This document shows positions 9,694 to 18,874 of a DNA stretch of 64,000 nucleotides, in pieces. Origin of the DNA: Thraustochytrium sp. TN22 (taxonomy: Eukaryota; Sar; Bigyra; Thraustochytrida; Thraustochytriidae); the NCBI GenBank assembly GCA_013306675.1, contig JABLUY010000001.1, positions 404,334 through 468,333 of the forward strand, read 5' to 3'. Position numbers and translations under genes: made by a program. Numbering within the stretch: the first letter of the stretch is position 1; each line of letters begins with the position of its first letter. The notes under the pieces were generated by a model, which searched no databases, had not been told where the DNA came from, and saw only the letters and a list, made by a program, of their open reading frames with translations.

Positions 9694-12600
9694 ATGATGA
9701 GCCAGGAGCACGGCGACGGGTCGCGGCCGCAAGGCACGCCGATACAGGGGCTTGACCTGACGCAGCAGCGGCCGCGGTTCGTGCGGCAGCCACCTTCCGT
9801 CGTGGTGTCTGAGCTGGACGGCGACGCCGCGGGCGCGCCGCAGTTCTACCGCGACGGCGACGGCGAGGTGCGCGACCTACCGCAGGGCGAAACGCTGGCG
9901 CAGCTGGTGGACGAGGCCATCCGCATGGACATGCTGCGCGACCAGCGCGAGACGCTGGCGCGTGCGCGCCGTGTGCAGAGCGACACGAGCGGCGTCTTCC
10001 CAGACCAGGACGGCGCCTACCGCTTCGAGTTGGTGGACTCCATCGGGCGCCGCACGACGCGCGGCGGCTTCGCGGACAAGGCCACCGCTGAAGTGCACTT
10101 TCGGGAGGCACAGCGTCACTACCTGGGCCTGGGCCTGCTGGACGCCTTTCGAAGGCGGGCCGAGGCGTCCCACGACTTTGAGACGGCCATCGAGGAGTAC
10201 CTCAAAGGCGAGCTGCAGCAGACGTCTGAGGCGGTCGAGAGCATCGCGGCGGCACGCGTCCCGGGGAAGGACGTGAACTGGCAGGAGGGCCCGCCGGAGT
10301 TTCCGCCCCTGCTGACCCGGGAGGTCGTCGAGACCATGGCGCCCGCAGAGCGCACACGGCTCAACCTCGAGATTGTGGCGCGCGCGCAGAGCCAGTTTGT
10401 CGGTACGGCCGACGCGAGCACGCGCGCGCTGGCGCGCGTCGCGGCCGCGCGCATCCGGCAGCTCGGCGCCTTTGGCGCACGGCCCGCCGCCACCATTGAC
10501 ACGCACTACCGCTCCGTGTACGAAAACGTGAGCAAGCCGAACTCGACGGCGCGCGATTTTGTTGACGTTGTGCAAAACTTCGGCCCGGCCACCAACCATC
10601 AGACCGACGCGGTCTTCGGCTTGTTGACCGAGGTCCTCGGCGTGGACAAGCTCCCGCTCTTCGAGAGCATCAAGACGCGCGAGCAATGGGAGCATGTCTT
10701 CTCCGTGCACGCGCGCGACCTCTCGCGGCCGGACGTGCCGCTCCGTCTCGACGAGGCCATCCCGAATGTATCCTCACGCAAGGAGGCCGCACTGGTGGCC
10801 GAGTACGAGCGCGCCAATGCGCCTTCCGTGGAAGCCGCGCGGAAGGCGCTCATCTGTGCGCAGCACGCGCTCGTGGCGCACGCGCCCTTTGCCATGCCTC
10901 AGGATCTGCGCGAGCGTGTCGCCGGCCTCACGCCGCTCGCAGCGCCGGCCGCCTCGCAGGTGTCGGCCGCCTCCATGAAGGGCCGCCCGGGCATTGACAT
11001 CTTCCAGGGCTTTGTGCGCAACCGCGCCGACACCATCCTGCAGCTGCACGAGCGCCTCGTGCGCGAGACGGACGTGGGCGCCAAGGTGCTCGAGCCCTAC
11101 GCGGTTTGGGCCACGCCCGAAGCGCGTCTCGCGGCCTCCGGCTCCATGCAGCTGCGCGAGTTCGTGCGCGAGGAGCTGGCGCCGGCGCTCAATGAGCTGC
11201 GGACCGAGACCGGCGAGGAGCTACAGAGCATCCTCACCTTGTCGCACAACTTCCGCGACAACGATTGGACCGAGGCGCAACACCGGGACGTAGACTTGGA
11301 GGCGCGCGAGCGCGCCGTGGCGTCGCTCAGCGTAGTGGACCGGGACGTCTGGCTGGCCAGCCCGCCGGACGCCGCCCAGGGCAGTTTGGGCCAGTGGATC
11401 GCCGAGGTGCGCGACGCGCAGGGCGGCGCCCGCTCCCGCAAGGGCCGCAGCGGCGAGCTGGCGCTCGCGCTCAGACCCGCGGCCGCCGCTCGCCTTGACC
11501 GTCTCATGGAGGTGCTCATGACGCAGGTGCCGTGCCGCGCGCGCGCCGATGTGCTCGAGCACATGCGCCAGCTGCCCAAGGCGCGTAAGGCGCCCATGTT
11601 GCGCGCTGCGCTCAATGTGGAGGCCGCTGTGGCGGCGCTCGGCCCGCACGCGGATGCCGTGCTGCCCGCGCTTAGCGCTTTCCATAACTCGGAAGCCTTC
11701 TGGTATCTCGCGAGTGTGGGCCGGCTTGGCGCAAGGCTCGACGCGCTGCACGCCTACGTGGCGCCGGACCTCGTGCCGTTTCCGGGCCACGCGTCCAGCG
11801 TGCACGTGTCCGTGCTTCCTTATGACCGCGAGAAGGCTGCTTACGTACCGCATTCGCCCGACGTGGCCGTCGTGCCGCGGCCCGTGCGCAGTGGTCTGGC
11901 TTTCGCGCCGGACTCTCCCAGCGTCATGCCCGCCTACGACCACGTCGCCGGCCTGCCTGAGGCGCGCAGCATCGCGGCCAACCCGCCCGCGCAGGTGGTC
12001 GTGCTCCGGGGGAACGCGTCTGAGTTCCAGCCGGGCGCCACGCTCACCGAGTCGCAGTTCGCATGGCTTGGCTGCGACGGCATCTGGTACGAGAATCTCG
12101 ACGTGGCCATGCGCACGTGGTACACGCCGGACATTGTGGGCGATGTCGGCACGGTGGATGACGAGGCGCAGCTGCTGCTGAGCCTGCGGCGTCTGCGTGA
12201 GCTGGCCACGGACTCGGTCGACATGCTGCGCATGCACCGCCACGTGCGCGCCGAGTCGAGCGCCAACCTCGAGCGCACCTTGCAGAACATTGTGCAGACC
12301 ACGACCGACCCGGCGGATCGCCGTTTGCTGAACCGTGCCTTGGCGCGCATGTGGTTCGAGTCGCGTATCGTCTTCAACCCAACCGGCTGGAGCATGACAA
12401 TCGGCCGCTCCAAGTGGCTCAGCCGCGTGCAGCGCTCTTTCGAATCCTCACTGGGCGAGCGTCGCGTACAGCTGCTGTACCCGAGCATGATGCAGAACCT
12501 GCTGGCCGTCACGCCGGAGCGCATCACCGCCATGAAGTACGTCATGGGCCCAGACGAGGCCGACGAGGTGGAGGGCTTCGTCACGCCTGCTGCCGCCACC

Positions 12601-14922
12601 GCCGCGTCGGGCGAGTCAGGCGACGCCGGCTCCAACATGCAGCAGGCCGTGACCGAGGGCCTCGCCACGCGCCGCGGCCCGCGCTCGCTTCTTTCGCTGC
12701 GCGACTACCAGATGCGCTACCTCTTTGATGTGGCGGACGCGACCCAGATTGCATCGGCCGTCGGCATTCCGCTGCACGAGCGCCGCCGCGCCATCGAGGA
12801 CGAGGCATGGAGCAAGCGGACCCTCTTTATTGAGAACATTCCGGCAGAGCTGGACGAGAAGCTCCTCCGCACACTCATGGAGCACGGCTACGGCGACGTG
12901 GAGCGCATCTCCATCCATCGCGAGCAGACGCTCGCGGCTGGGTCCTACTCGCAGCTTGTGAACCGTGATCTGAGCCGGGTGGTTGGTGTGACCACAAGTA
13001 CAAGCGCGCCGTTCAGCGGCGCCGCCGGTGCCGGTGCCGGTGCCGAGACCGAGACCGAGGCCGAGACCGAGACCGAGACCGAGGCTAAGGCCGGCGAGAC
13101 GTCTGGCCCTAGCGCTGGCGCTGGCGCTGGCCAGGCGGAGGTGCGCGCGGCGCACACCGACTCCCGGCTGGGAAGCCTCTTGAGCGGACCGGGTGGCGAG
13201 GAGGCGCTGCCGACGGAGGCCGGCATGCAGCAAATCATGCTGCGGCACCACGGCCGCGCGCGCAGCGTGGAGCGCGCAGCGCGCCTGCACGTGCAACAGG
13301 CACGGGACCAAATGTACTGGCTGGACCAGAACTGGAACAAGGCGGACCTGATCCAGACCGCGGACGAGGACAGTGGCTTGCGCATGGCTCTGCGCCAAGC
13401 CGCTGCGGGGGGCTACGTCAAGAAGGCCGTGCACGAACTGGTGGAGCTGGACTCACCTGAGCTGAGCGCGCAGCTGGCCATTGCCGTGGAGGAGTGCGAC
13501 GCGGAGCGCCAGGTGCTGCGCGAGCTGAGTGACCGCCTGCCGGAGGCCGTGCGGTCCGCCGCCAAGGCGTGGGAAGCCTACACCAAGCTTTACAAGATGA
13601 CAAAGGGCAAGGCGCCTTGGTGGCCCGACACTGTCGAGGAACTGCGCAGTAGCGGCGCAACCTTCGTCTCGGACACTACGGACGCCGAGGCGCGGCAGCT
13701 TGCGCGCGTGCAGACGCAGTACGCCAAATTTCAAGCTGCCGTGGAGTGGGTCAACACGCTCTTCCGCGTCGTCCCTGAGCAGCAGCGCTCCGTGTGCGTC
13801 AAGACGGACCACCTGTTGGATCTTGTCAAGGAGGCGCAGCGTCGGGCCAACACGGTAAACGCCGCACTGGGCATGGCCGAGCGTGCGGAACGCGCCGCGC
13901 AGCGGGCCAAGGACAATGCTGATGCCACGGCTGACGATGACGAGGCCTTTGTCTACCGCGGGCTCTTCACCGCAGAGAGCAGCGACCCGGACCATCTCGT
14001 CGGGGGCGCTGCGACGTCGTCCTCAACGTCCACGGATGCCGCGCGCTCCGGCTGGCTCGGTGCGGACGAGGAGGAGTCCGTGGACCTGCACGCCAGCGGC
14101 TTCGCCGGCGACGAGGACCTAGACGACGAGCTCTCGGACGCTTTCCACGAAGACGCGGAAATGGACGATGAGGCCGGGGGCGACGCCATGTCCGGCATGA
14201 GCCCACAGGAGATGGGCGCCCTGCTGAATTTCAAGGACTGGTACAACTCTGTCCAAGACGCCAAGCTGTCGGACCGCCTCGCGCGCGCGCAGGAGATCCA
14301 GCGCACCGCCAAGCTCGCGCGTTCCAAGGGCAAGCGCTCGCGCGACACACTGGCCAAGGTGTACAACCAGATTGTGCCGCGCACGGGGGCCTACGCGTTT
14401 GTCACTTTTCGTGATGAGGAGTCCTACGCACGCGCCAGCTCGCTGGCCGTACGCACCTTTGGCATGAGTATCGCAGTGCCGCAGTCCAAGCGCGCTCGCA
14501 TCGCGCTCGAGAGCGAGCCGACCGCGCTCACTGAGGCGTCCAACTTGGGCGAGTACAAGTCGGTGCGTTGCACGGTGGCGCCTGCCAAGACCAAGGCCAA
14601 GCTCTTCGTGCGCGGTCTGCACGTTGGGCTCACGGCCGAGGAGGTGGCGCGCGTGCTGCAGCACTACCTGGACCCGGTCTTCCCCAACATTCACCTGCGC
14701 TCCAGCGACCGCAAGGCGCTCACCGACGGAACCTGCATGCTGCACTTTTATACATTTGCAGAAGCTCTCGCTGCCTACGAAGCCCTCAACGAGCGTCTCG
14801 TGCTCGGTAGCCCGCTCGTCGTTGGCTGGAGCCTCCGGCGCGAGACCTCGGCGCGCTCTGGCCCGAAGCGGCCTCGTCACTCCAACGACCCCATCAGGCA
14901 TATCACCGGGGCCCAAGTCTGA
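9694..14922 (+). CDS. Large RNA-binding protein with a split RRM and a C-terminal RRM
   Basis: Predicted 1742 aa. ATG-ATG at 9694 is chosen because the open frame upstream crosses the promoter and first exon of the opposite gene. The N-terminal ~1000 residues are mostly helical without a motif I can name. At about 1043 an RRM starts with an RNP2-type strand (RTLFIENIPAELDE), an alpha-1 helix and beta-2 (VERISIHRE). The matching RNP1 strand (TGAYAFVTF, about 1564) appears only some 480 residues later, after a Glu/Thr/Ala-repeat linker, a helical region and an acidic segment. The alpha-2/beta-4 end follows (VRCTVAPAK). A second, uninterrupted RRM lies at about 1636-1715 (AKLFVRGLHVGLTAEE ... 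GTCMLHFYTF). The role in RNA metabolism is inferred from the RRMs only. Confidence 0.8.
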   Translation: MMSQEHGDGSRPQGTPIQGLDLTQQRPRFVRQPPSVVVSELDGDAAGAPQFYRDGDGEVRDLPQGETLAQLVDEAIRMDMLRDQRETLARARRVQSDTSGVFPDQDGAYRFELVDSIGRRTTRGGFADKATAEVHFREAQRHYLGLGLLDAFRRRAEASHDFETAIEEYLKGELQQTSEAVESIAAARVPGKDVNWQEGPPEFPPLLTREVVETMAPAERTRLNLEIVARAQSQFVGTADASTRALARVAAARIRQLGAFGARPAATIDTHYRSVYENVSKPNSTARDFVDVVQNFGPATNHQTDAVFGLLTEVLGVDKLPLFESIKTREQWEHVFSVHARDLSRPDVPLRLDEAIPNVSSRKEAALVAEYERANAPSVEAARKALICAQHALVAHAPFAMPQDLRERVAGLTPLAAPAASQVSAASMKGRPGIDIFQGFVRNRADTILQLHERLVRETDVGAKVLEPYAVWATPEARLAASGSMQLREFVREELAPALNELRTETGEELQSILTLSHNFRDNDWTEAQHRDVDLEARERAVASLSVVDRDVWLASPPDAAQGSLGQWIAEVRDAQGGARSRKGRSGELALALRPAAAARLDRLMEVLMTQVPCRARADVLEHMRQLPKARKAPMLRAALNVEAAVAALGPHADAVLPALSAFHNSEAFWYLASVGRLGARLDALHAYVAPDLVPFPGHASSVHVSVLPYDREKAAYVPHSPDVAVVPRPVRSGLAFAPDSPSVMPAYDHVAGLPEARSIAANPPAQVVVLRGNASEFQPGATLTESQFAWLGCDGIWYENLDVAMRTWYTPDIVGDVGTVDDEAQLLLSLRRLRELATDSVDMLRMHRHVRAESSANLERTLQNIVQTTTDPADRRLLNRALARMWFESRIVFNPTGWSMTIGRSKWLSRVQRSFESSLGERRVQLLYPSMMQNLLAVTPERITAMKYVMGPDEADEVEGFVTPAAATAASGESGDAGSNMQQAVTEGLATRRGPRSLLSLRDYQMRYLFDVADATQIASAVGIPLHERRRAIEDEAWSKRTLFIENIPAELDEKLLRTLMEHGYGDVERISIHREQTLAAGSYSQLVNRDLSRVVGVTTSTSAPFSGAAGAGAGAETETEAETETETEAKAGETSGPSAGAGAGQAEVRAAHTDSRLGSLLSGPGGEEALPTEAGMQQIMLRHHGRARSVERAARLHVQQARDQMYWLDQNWNKADLIQTADEDSGLRMALRQAAAGGYVKKAVHELVELDSPELSAQLAIAVEECDAERQVLRELSDRLPEAVRSAAKAWEAYTKLYKMTKGKAPWWPDTVEELRSSGATFVSDTTDAEARQLARVQTQYAKFQAAVEWVNTLFRVVPEQQRSVCVKTDHLLDLVKEAQRRANTVNAALGMAERAERAAQRAKDNADATADDDEAFVYRGLFTAESSDPDHLVGGAATSSSTSTDAARSGWLGADEEESVDLHASGFAGDEDLDDELSDAFHEDAEMDDEAGGDAMSGMSPQEMGALLNFKDWYNSVQDAKLSDRLARAQEIQRTAKLARSKGKRSRDTLAKVYNQIVPRTGAYAFVTFRDEESYARASSLAVRTFGMSIAVPQSKRARIALESEPTALTEASNLGEYKSVRCTVAPAKTKAKLFVRGLHVGLTAEEVARVLQHYLDPVFPNIHLRSSDRKALTDGTCMLHFYTFAEALAAYEALNERLVLGSPLVVGWSLRRETSARSGPKRPRHSNDPIRHITGAQV

Positions 14923-15072
14923 CGCGCTCGAATCTAGCCGCTTGCCAACGCAATTGCCGCCGCCACTGACCTTGTGACCATTTGCCTGTCTTCTCCTTCC
15001 TTCCTTACATACATACATATCTCTCTCTCGCTTTCGCTGGGTACTCTTGCTGAGGAGTAACAGAGAGAGAGC

Positions 15073-15112
15073 GCTAGCTAGCTAGCTAGCCAGCTAGCTA
15101 GAGCTAGCTAGC
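15073..15112. repeat. CTAG/GCTA palindromic microsatellite
   Basis: Run of overlapping GCTAGCTAGC units between the convergent RRM-protein gene and the small two-exon gene. Self-complementary, so it could fold into a hairpin in RNA. Similar short GCTAGCTAG islands occur in other gaps of the window. Confidence 0.85.
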
Positions 15113-15175
15113 GTGAAGAGAGTTCTGCCTGCTAGTGCTTCCCGTGTCGTGCCAACATTCGCCAGACCTCGCTAG

Positions 15176-15613
15176 CTAGCGCGTGGTGCTGAGCGCCTGC
15201 AGCTGCATGCGGAGCATGTGTTCCTGCTCCATCATGTGATGCAATTGCCGCTCGGCATCCGCGCGCTCCAGCGGCGCCAGGTGTGGCAGCTGTGCCCGCA
15301 GGTGCTGCAGCCGGTGCGTCAGCTCCACGTGCTGCGCCATGGCGTGTTGCCTCTGCATCTCCTCTCGCGCGCCCGGCACACGTTGCGGTCCCATGCGCGC
15401 CGCCTTGTCCCGCAGAAAGCTCATGTAGTAAAAGGATAGCTCATGCAGCTTCTCCTGGCGCGCGGCCGGGTCCTGGACCCCGTCGATGTGCTGCATCGTC
15501 TCCGAGACGAGTCCCTGCGTCGCGCCTTTGTGCGGAGCACACCGTCAGCGCGACCCCATCAACCCCTGCAACACCACCAACGAGCGTTCCGACTTACTCT
15601 TGTCGCGGTTCAT
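15176..15613 (-). CDS. Small Met/Gln-rich coiled-coil protein, two exons
   Basis: Inferred as complement(join(15176..15525,15598..15613)), 121 aa. The 16-nt first coding exon encodes MNRDK and ends at a consensus donor (A|GTAAGT, intron from 15597). The acceptor is AAAG|GC at 15526/15525, giving a 72-nt intron that restores the frame exactly (MNRDKSATQGLVSETMQHID). The body is helical and charged (QDPAARQEKLHELSFYYMSF, then EEMQRQHAMAQHVEL), likely coiled coil. An internal ATG at 15496 would give a 106-aa product without splicing. Not recognised as a known family. The acceptor's pyrimidine tract is weak, so the gene model is tentative. Confidence 0.5.
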
Positions 15614-16162
15614 CCTGCCGGCGCTGTCCTTGACCTCGTCCTCGTCCTCGTCCTCGACCTCGACCACGACCTCGCCCTCGTCCTCGTCCTCGTCCGCGTC
15701 CGTGCACGTCCCGCTCGATCTCGTTCAAGACCGACCCTGACACATTAAGCACTGCGACGCAGCTCGCTGGCGCGGCCGCGCGGCCGCGCGTGCGCCCGAC
15801 TGCCGCGGCCCTCGCGCGACGCCGGCTCCGCGCCCCCAGCGAGCGCGGGCGAGCGGGCGAAGCGTGTCTGCGGCGGCCGCCGAGGCGGACTTGCGTGCCC
15901 GGCCTTGACTGCCCCTCACTTTCACCACCGTCAGCCAGCACAGCTCCTGGTGCCACAGCCAGCCTGCATTGCCACGATGTAAGTTGCTGAGCGCGGCTTT
16001 TCATGCAGCGTGGTACGGTACTCGTACTGTTTTGCCTCTCGCTCCGATCGCTGCCGGGCCGCGCCTCTTACTACATGCCATGGATGACATCAAAAGTTAG
16101 TGCGCCGCGACCCCGACGAGCCACGGCACGCCTTCAGATCGCAAGCTGACACGCTCGCCGCG
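15614..16162. other. Divergent intergenic region
   Basis: Between the small two-exon gene (-) and the DUF2855 gene (+). Contains a run of (CCTCGT)n-like repeats at about 15625-15710, transcribed as acidic-coding GACGAG on the minus strand but with no ATG in that frame. A consensus donor GTAAGT at 15979 on the + strand could belong to a 5'-UTR intron of the DUF2855 gene. Confidence 0.4.
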
Positions 16163-17519
16163 ATGGAGGCGGTGGTGGACGAGGACGACCTGACGCAGAT
16201 CCGCGTGCGCGAGCGCGAGGTGCTGGAACTGCGCGAGGGCGATGTGCTCGTGGAGGTGGAGCAGTGCGCCTTCACGGCGAACAACATCACGTACGGGCTG
16301 AGCGGCAAGAACATGCGGTACTTCGACTTCTTCCCGACGCGCTCGCCGGGCAAGGCGGCCATCCCGAGCTGGGGCTTGGCGCGCGTCGTGGCGTCGCGCA
16401 GCGCCGAGGTCCGCGTGGGCGAGCGACTGTACGGGTTCTTGCCGTACGCGCAGTACGTGGTGCTGCACGTGAGCAAGGCGCGTGCGGACGCCTTCATGGA
16501 TCTGTCCGGCGCCCGTGGGCAGCTTGCGCCCATTTACAATACGTACAACCGACTGGCGTCGGGACTCGACCCGCTCTACATTTCCGAGGAGCTGGAGGAC
16601 CTGATGATCCTCATGCGGCCGCTCTTCCTGACCTCATGGCTGCTCATGGACTACACGCTCGCCAGCTTCGCGGGCGAGCCCGGGGTTGTGCTGCTCACCT
16701 CGGCGAGCAGCAAGACGGCGATTGGCACGGCGTTTTCGCTTCGGCACGAGCGCGAACTGGCGGGGCCGGGCCACAAGGGCGCGCTGCGGACCGTGGGCCT
16801 CACGAGCCCGTCGAACTTGGACTTCGTGCGCAGCCTCGAGCTCTACGACGAGGTCATCGCCTACGACGACGCGGAGCGGGCCCTGACCGGCTCAAGCGCT
16901 GCCAAGGCGCTCGTCATCGACATGTCGGGCAACGCCAAGGTTCTGCGGGCCGTGCTGGGAGCCCTGCCCCAGGCTACTTGTTGCCGCGTCGGGCTCACGC
17001 ACTGGGACGCTGACAGTGACGCGCCCGGGGACTTCTTCTTTGCGCCGCACTACGCGCAGGAGGTTGCCAAGCGTATGGGCACGGACAACATGAATAACCC
17101 GATCGTCTTTCTTTCCCTAATAATACTGCGCAACTCATTTTGACACAGGAAGGATTCATGATATAATTTGCTTGGAAGGATGATTCGAGGATATCCTTGT
17201 TGCCAGAGCAAGCTTGAGAAACCAATTTACTCGCTGCTGCGCGTCGCGACGCGTTCGTGCTCTTTGGGGTGCAACCGCGATGGTTAGGTGCGTCGCCTCC
17301 CTGTTTGAATTTTTGGAGTGTGGCCTGACGGTTCTGATACAGATGGTGGAGACGAGGAGAGGCCGCAAACCGCGTTCAAGCGCGCGTGACTCGGTGCGAC
17401 GCGGCTGCAAGGCTCGGCGCGGCGCAGCTGCCGTGGGCGCGCGACCGAGAGCGCGTCCTAGGCCTTCGGCGCGTGGGAGCGAGCCGCTGCGGCTCCGCAA
17501 CATTGACCCAGAACGCAAG

Positions 17520-18003
17520 CATGAGCTCGCAGTGCCAGCCGTCAAGGGGCGACGACGCGAAGGAGGCTGCTGCGACGAGCGTGGCGGAGGACTCCGACGA
17601 CTCCGACGACGAGGAGCGCGACGACGGGAGACAACCCGTTCAAACGTCGCGTCGTGCGTTGAGCTCATCCCAGAGCGGGGAGTCCGAACGGGATGAAGAT
17701 GAGGTGCGGCGCGCGGCGAAGCGGCAGAAGACGGGCCCGACCCCGCAGACGAAGGCCTGCAAGTGCGGCTCGACCACGCACCTGCGGACGAACAACCGCG
17801 CCTGCCCGTTAAACAAGAACACTGGCCAAGGTGGCTCGTCGAGGAGGGCTTCAGGCGCTGCGCAACAAGATGAACCGTACCATGTCTGTATCCGACTTCC
17901 GATGCGAACTGGTCATCGCGATGCTGCAGTACAGCACGCAGCTGCCGAGCTCGACCGTGCCGACCACGCCCGTGCACATTTCTGGCGCGTCGAGCTTTGG
18001 TAG
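17520..18003 (+). CDS. Acidic zinc-knuckle ORF inside the piggyBac-like element
   Basis: From the ATG near 17520 (MSSQCQPSRGDD) the frame encodes an Asp/Glu/Ser-rich segment, a basic stretch (AAKRQKTG) and one Cys/His motif, CKCGSTTHLRTNNRACPLNK, of zinc-knuckle type. Such N-terminal or accessory motifs occur in transposase proteins. The frame then continues into sequence without similarity before its stop. It probably is the 5' remnant of the transposase gene before an internal deletion or unspliced junction near 17830. Confidence 0.45.
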
Positions 18004-18505
18004 CGAGCCAGATGAGTCGAGCGGCTCGGTGTCCCAGATGTCAAGCCCTGTGGTCCTGTCCACACCGTCTAGCCCTGTGCACGTTGGCTGCCAAGGCGTA
18101 TCTCTGTCTCAGAGCGAGGCCATGGCCTTGTGCAGCAAGGCCCCACAACGGAAGCCCCAAGTGCAGGAGTTCTTTAACCGGATGGACAAGGGCAAGCGTG
18201 TTCGTCTCAACAGGCTCCTGGACCACAAGGCTGTGCCCGTTGCGGCGCCCGTCCCGATGAAGCTGGGCGCCGGAGGCGCGGCAGGCAAGAAGAGACTGGC
18301 TCAGAGGACCTGCGTCGTGTGCCTGGGTCAAGCCACCAAGAAGTGCTACACTTGCGGTGTCCCACTGCACTCTACTAGCCGCGGCAACGAGCGATCGACC
18401 TGCTTCGAAAAGTTCCACAAGAGGACGCGGATCGACGTGCCCCTCAAGTGGACGGCGAGCTCATCGCGCTCCAGCAACAGCTCGAACGGCTCGACATCCG
18501 ATTGA
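17831..18505 (+). pseudogene. C-terminal remnant of a piggyBac-type transposase
   Basis: A 224-aa frame without a convincing start of its own. It begins with the short motif that follows the catalytic core in piggyBac proteins (MSVSDFRCELVIAML), then a Ser/Pro-rich linker, then the diagnostic Cys-rich zinc-binding end: CVVC, CYTC and CFEKFH spaced as in piggyBac transposases. The three catalytic Asp residues and the dimerisation/DNA-binding region are missing. Confidence 0.65.
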
Positions 18506-18874
18506 GCACACGACCCTAGGTTGCCTCAATACTAGAAACTCTAGCATCAAGAAAGCAAGTTCCTATTAATAGAGATCATCCAAGGGAACCCGGGACGACC
18601 AAGTTGCGACAATTAGGCGCAAGGTGGGAAACCCGTAATTATAGGGACGTTTTGAGCAACATCGGGATAAGGTCTCGCGGGAGTACTTTGGCGCTTTCCT
18701 GGAGGACACCAAGGCTAAAAACTGGTGCGCAGTCGAGCGCATCACCGGGGGCGCGGCCTTCGAACAGGCGTTCCGGAGCGCACTTAACGACGGCTTCGAC
18801 CCGGCCAAGGGCATGGTCGTCTCGCTGCGGCCCGAGAACCCCGCAAAGCTCTGATGAAGATGATCTTCTTTCTC

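Larger units (their letters stand above)
17115..18646 (+). mobile_element. piggyBac-like DNA transposon, internally deleted
   Basis: About 1.53 kb inserted in the DUF2855 gene. The left end begins CCCTAATAATACTGCG and continues with TTTTGACACAG. The right end, read inward on the opposite strand, begins CCCTATAATTACGGG and has TTGCGCCTAATTGTCGCA. Both resemble the piggyBac terminal consensus (CCCTA..., TGCG...AATTGACGCA). Flanks are CTTT (left) and ACGT (right), so the canonical TTAA duplication is not seen. The interior encodes an acidic ORF with a zinc-knuckle-like motif (KACKCGSTTHLRTNNRACPL) and, in another frame, the C-terminal part of a transposase (17831-18505). The DDD catalytic core is absent, so the element is non-autonomous. 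Confidence 0.75.
16163..18854 (+). pseudogene. DUF2855-family gene split by a piggyBac-like insertion
   Basis: ATG at 16163 opens a frame typical of DUF2855, a family of unknown function distantly like MDR/quinone-oxidoreductase folds (DDLTQIRVREREVLELREGD, ANNITYGLSG, FFPTRSPGKAAIPSWG, VLLTSASSKTAIGTAFSL, GLTSPSNLDFVRSLELYDEV, then FFAPHYAQEVAKRMG). The frame runs into the transposon at about 17114 and stops after ~16 foreign residues at 17143. The missing C-terminus reappears beyond the element, from about 18648 to the stop at 18854 (EQHRDKVSREYFGAFLED, NWCAVERITGG, GFDPAKGMVVSLRPENPAKL). Unless the insert is removed as an intron, the product loses ~70 residues. A GT at 17105 and an AG just after the insert would join in frame, so splicing is possible but unproven. 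Confidence 0.75.

Noticed and set aside
9288-9695. N-terminal extension of the IMP2-like protein from an ATG at 9695
   Set aside because: That ATG overlaps the start codon of the divergent gene and the extension is Arg-rich promoter-like DNA. The family begins near 9287.
15979-15984. Consensus donor GTAAGT on the + strand before the DUF2855 gene
   Set aside because: No acceptor restores a start or a conserved extension. A 5'-UTR intron is possible but not supported.
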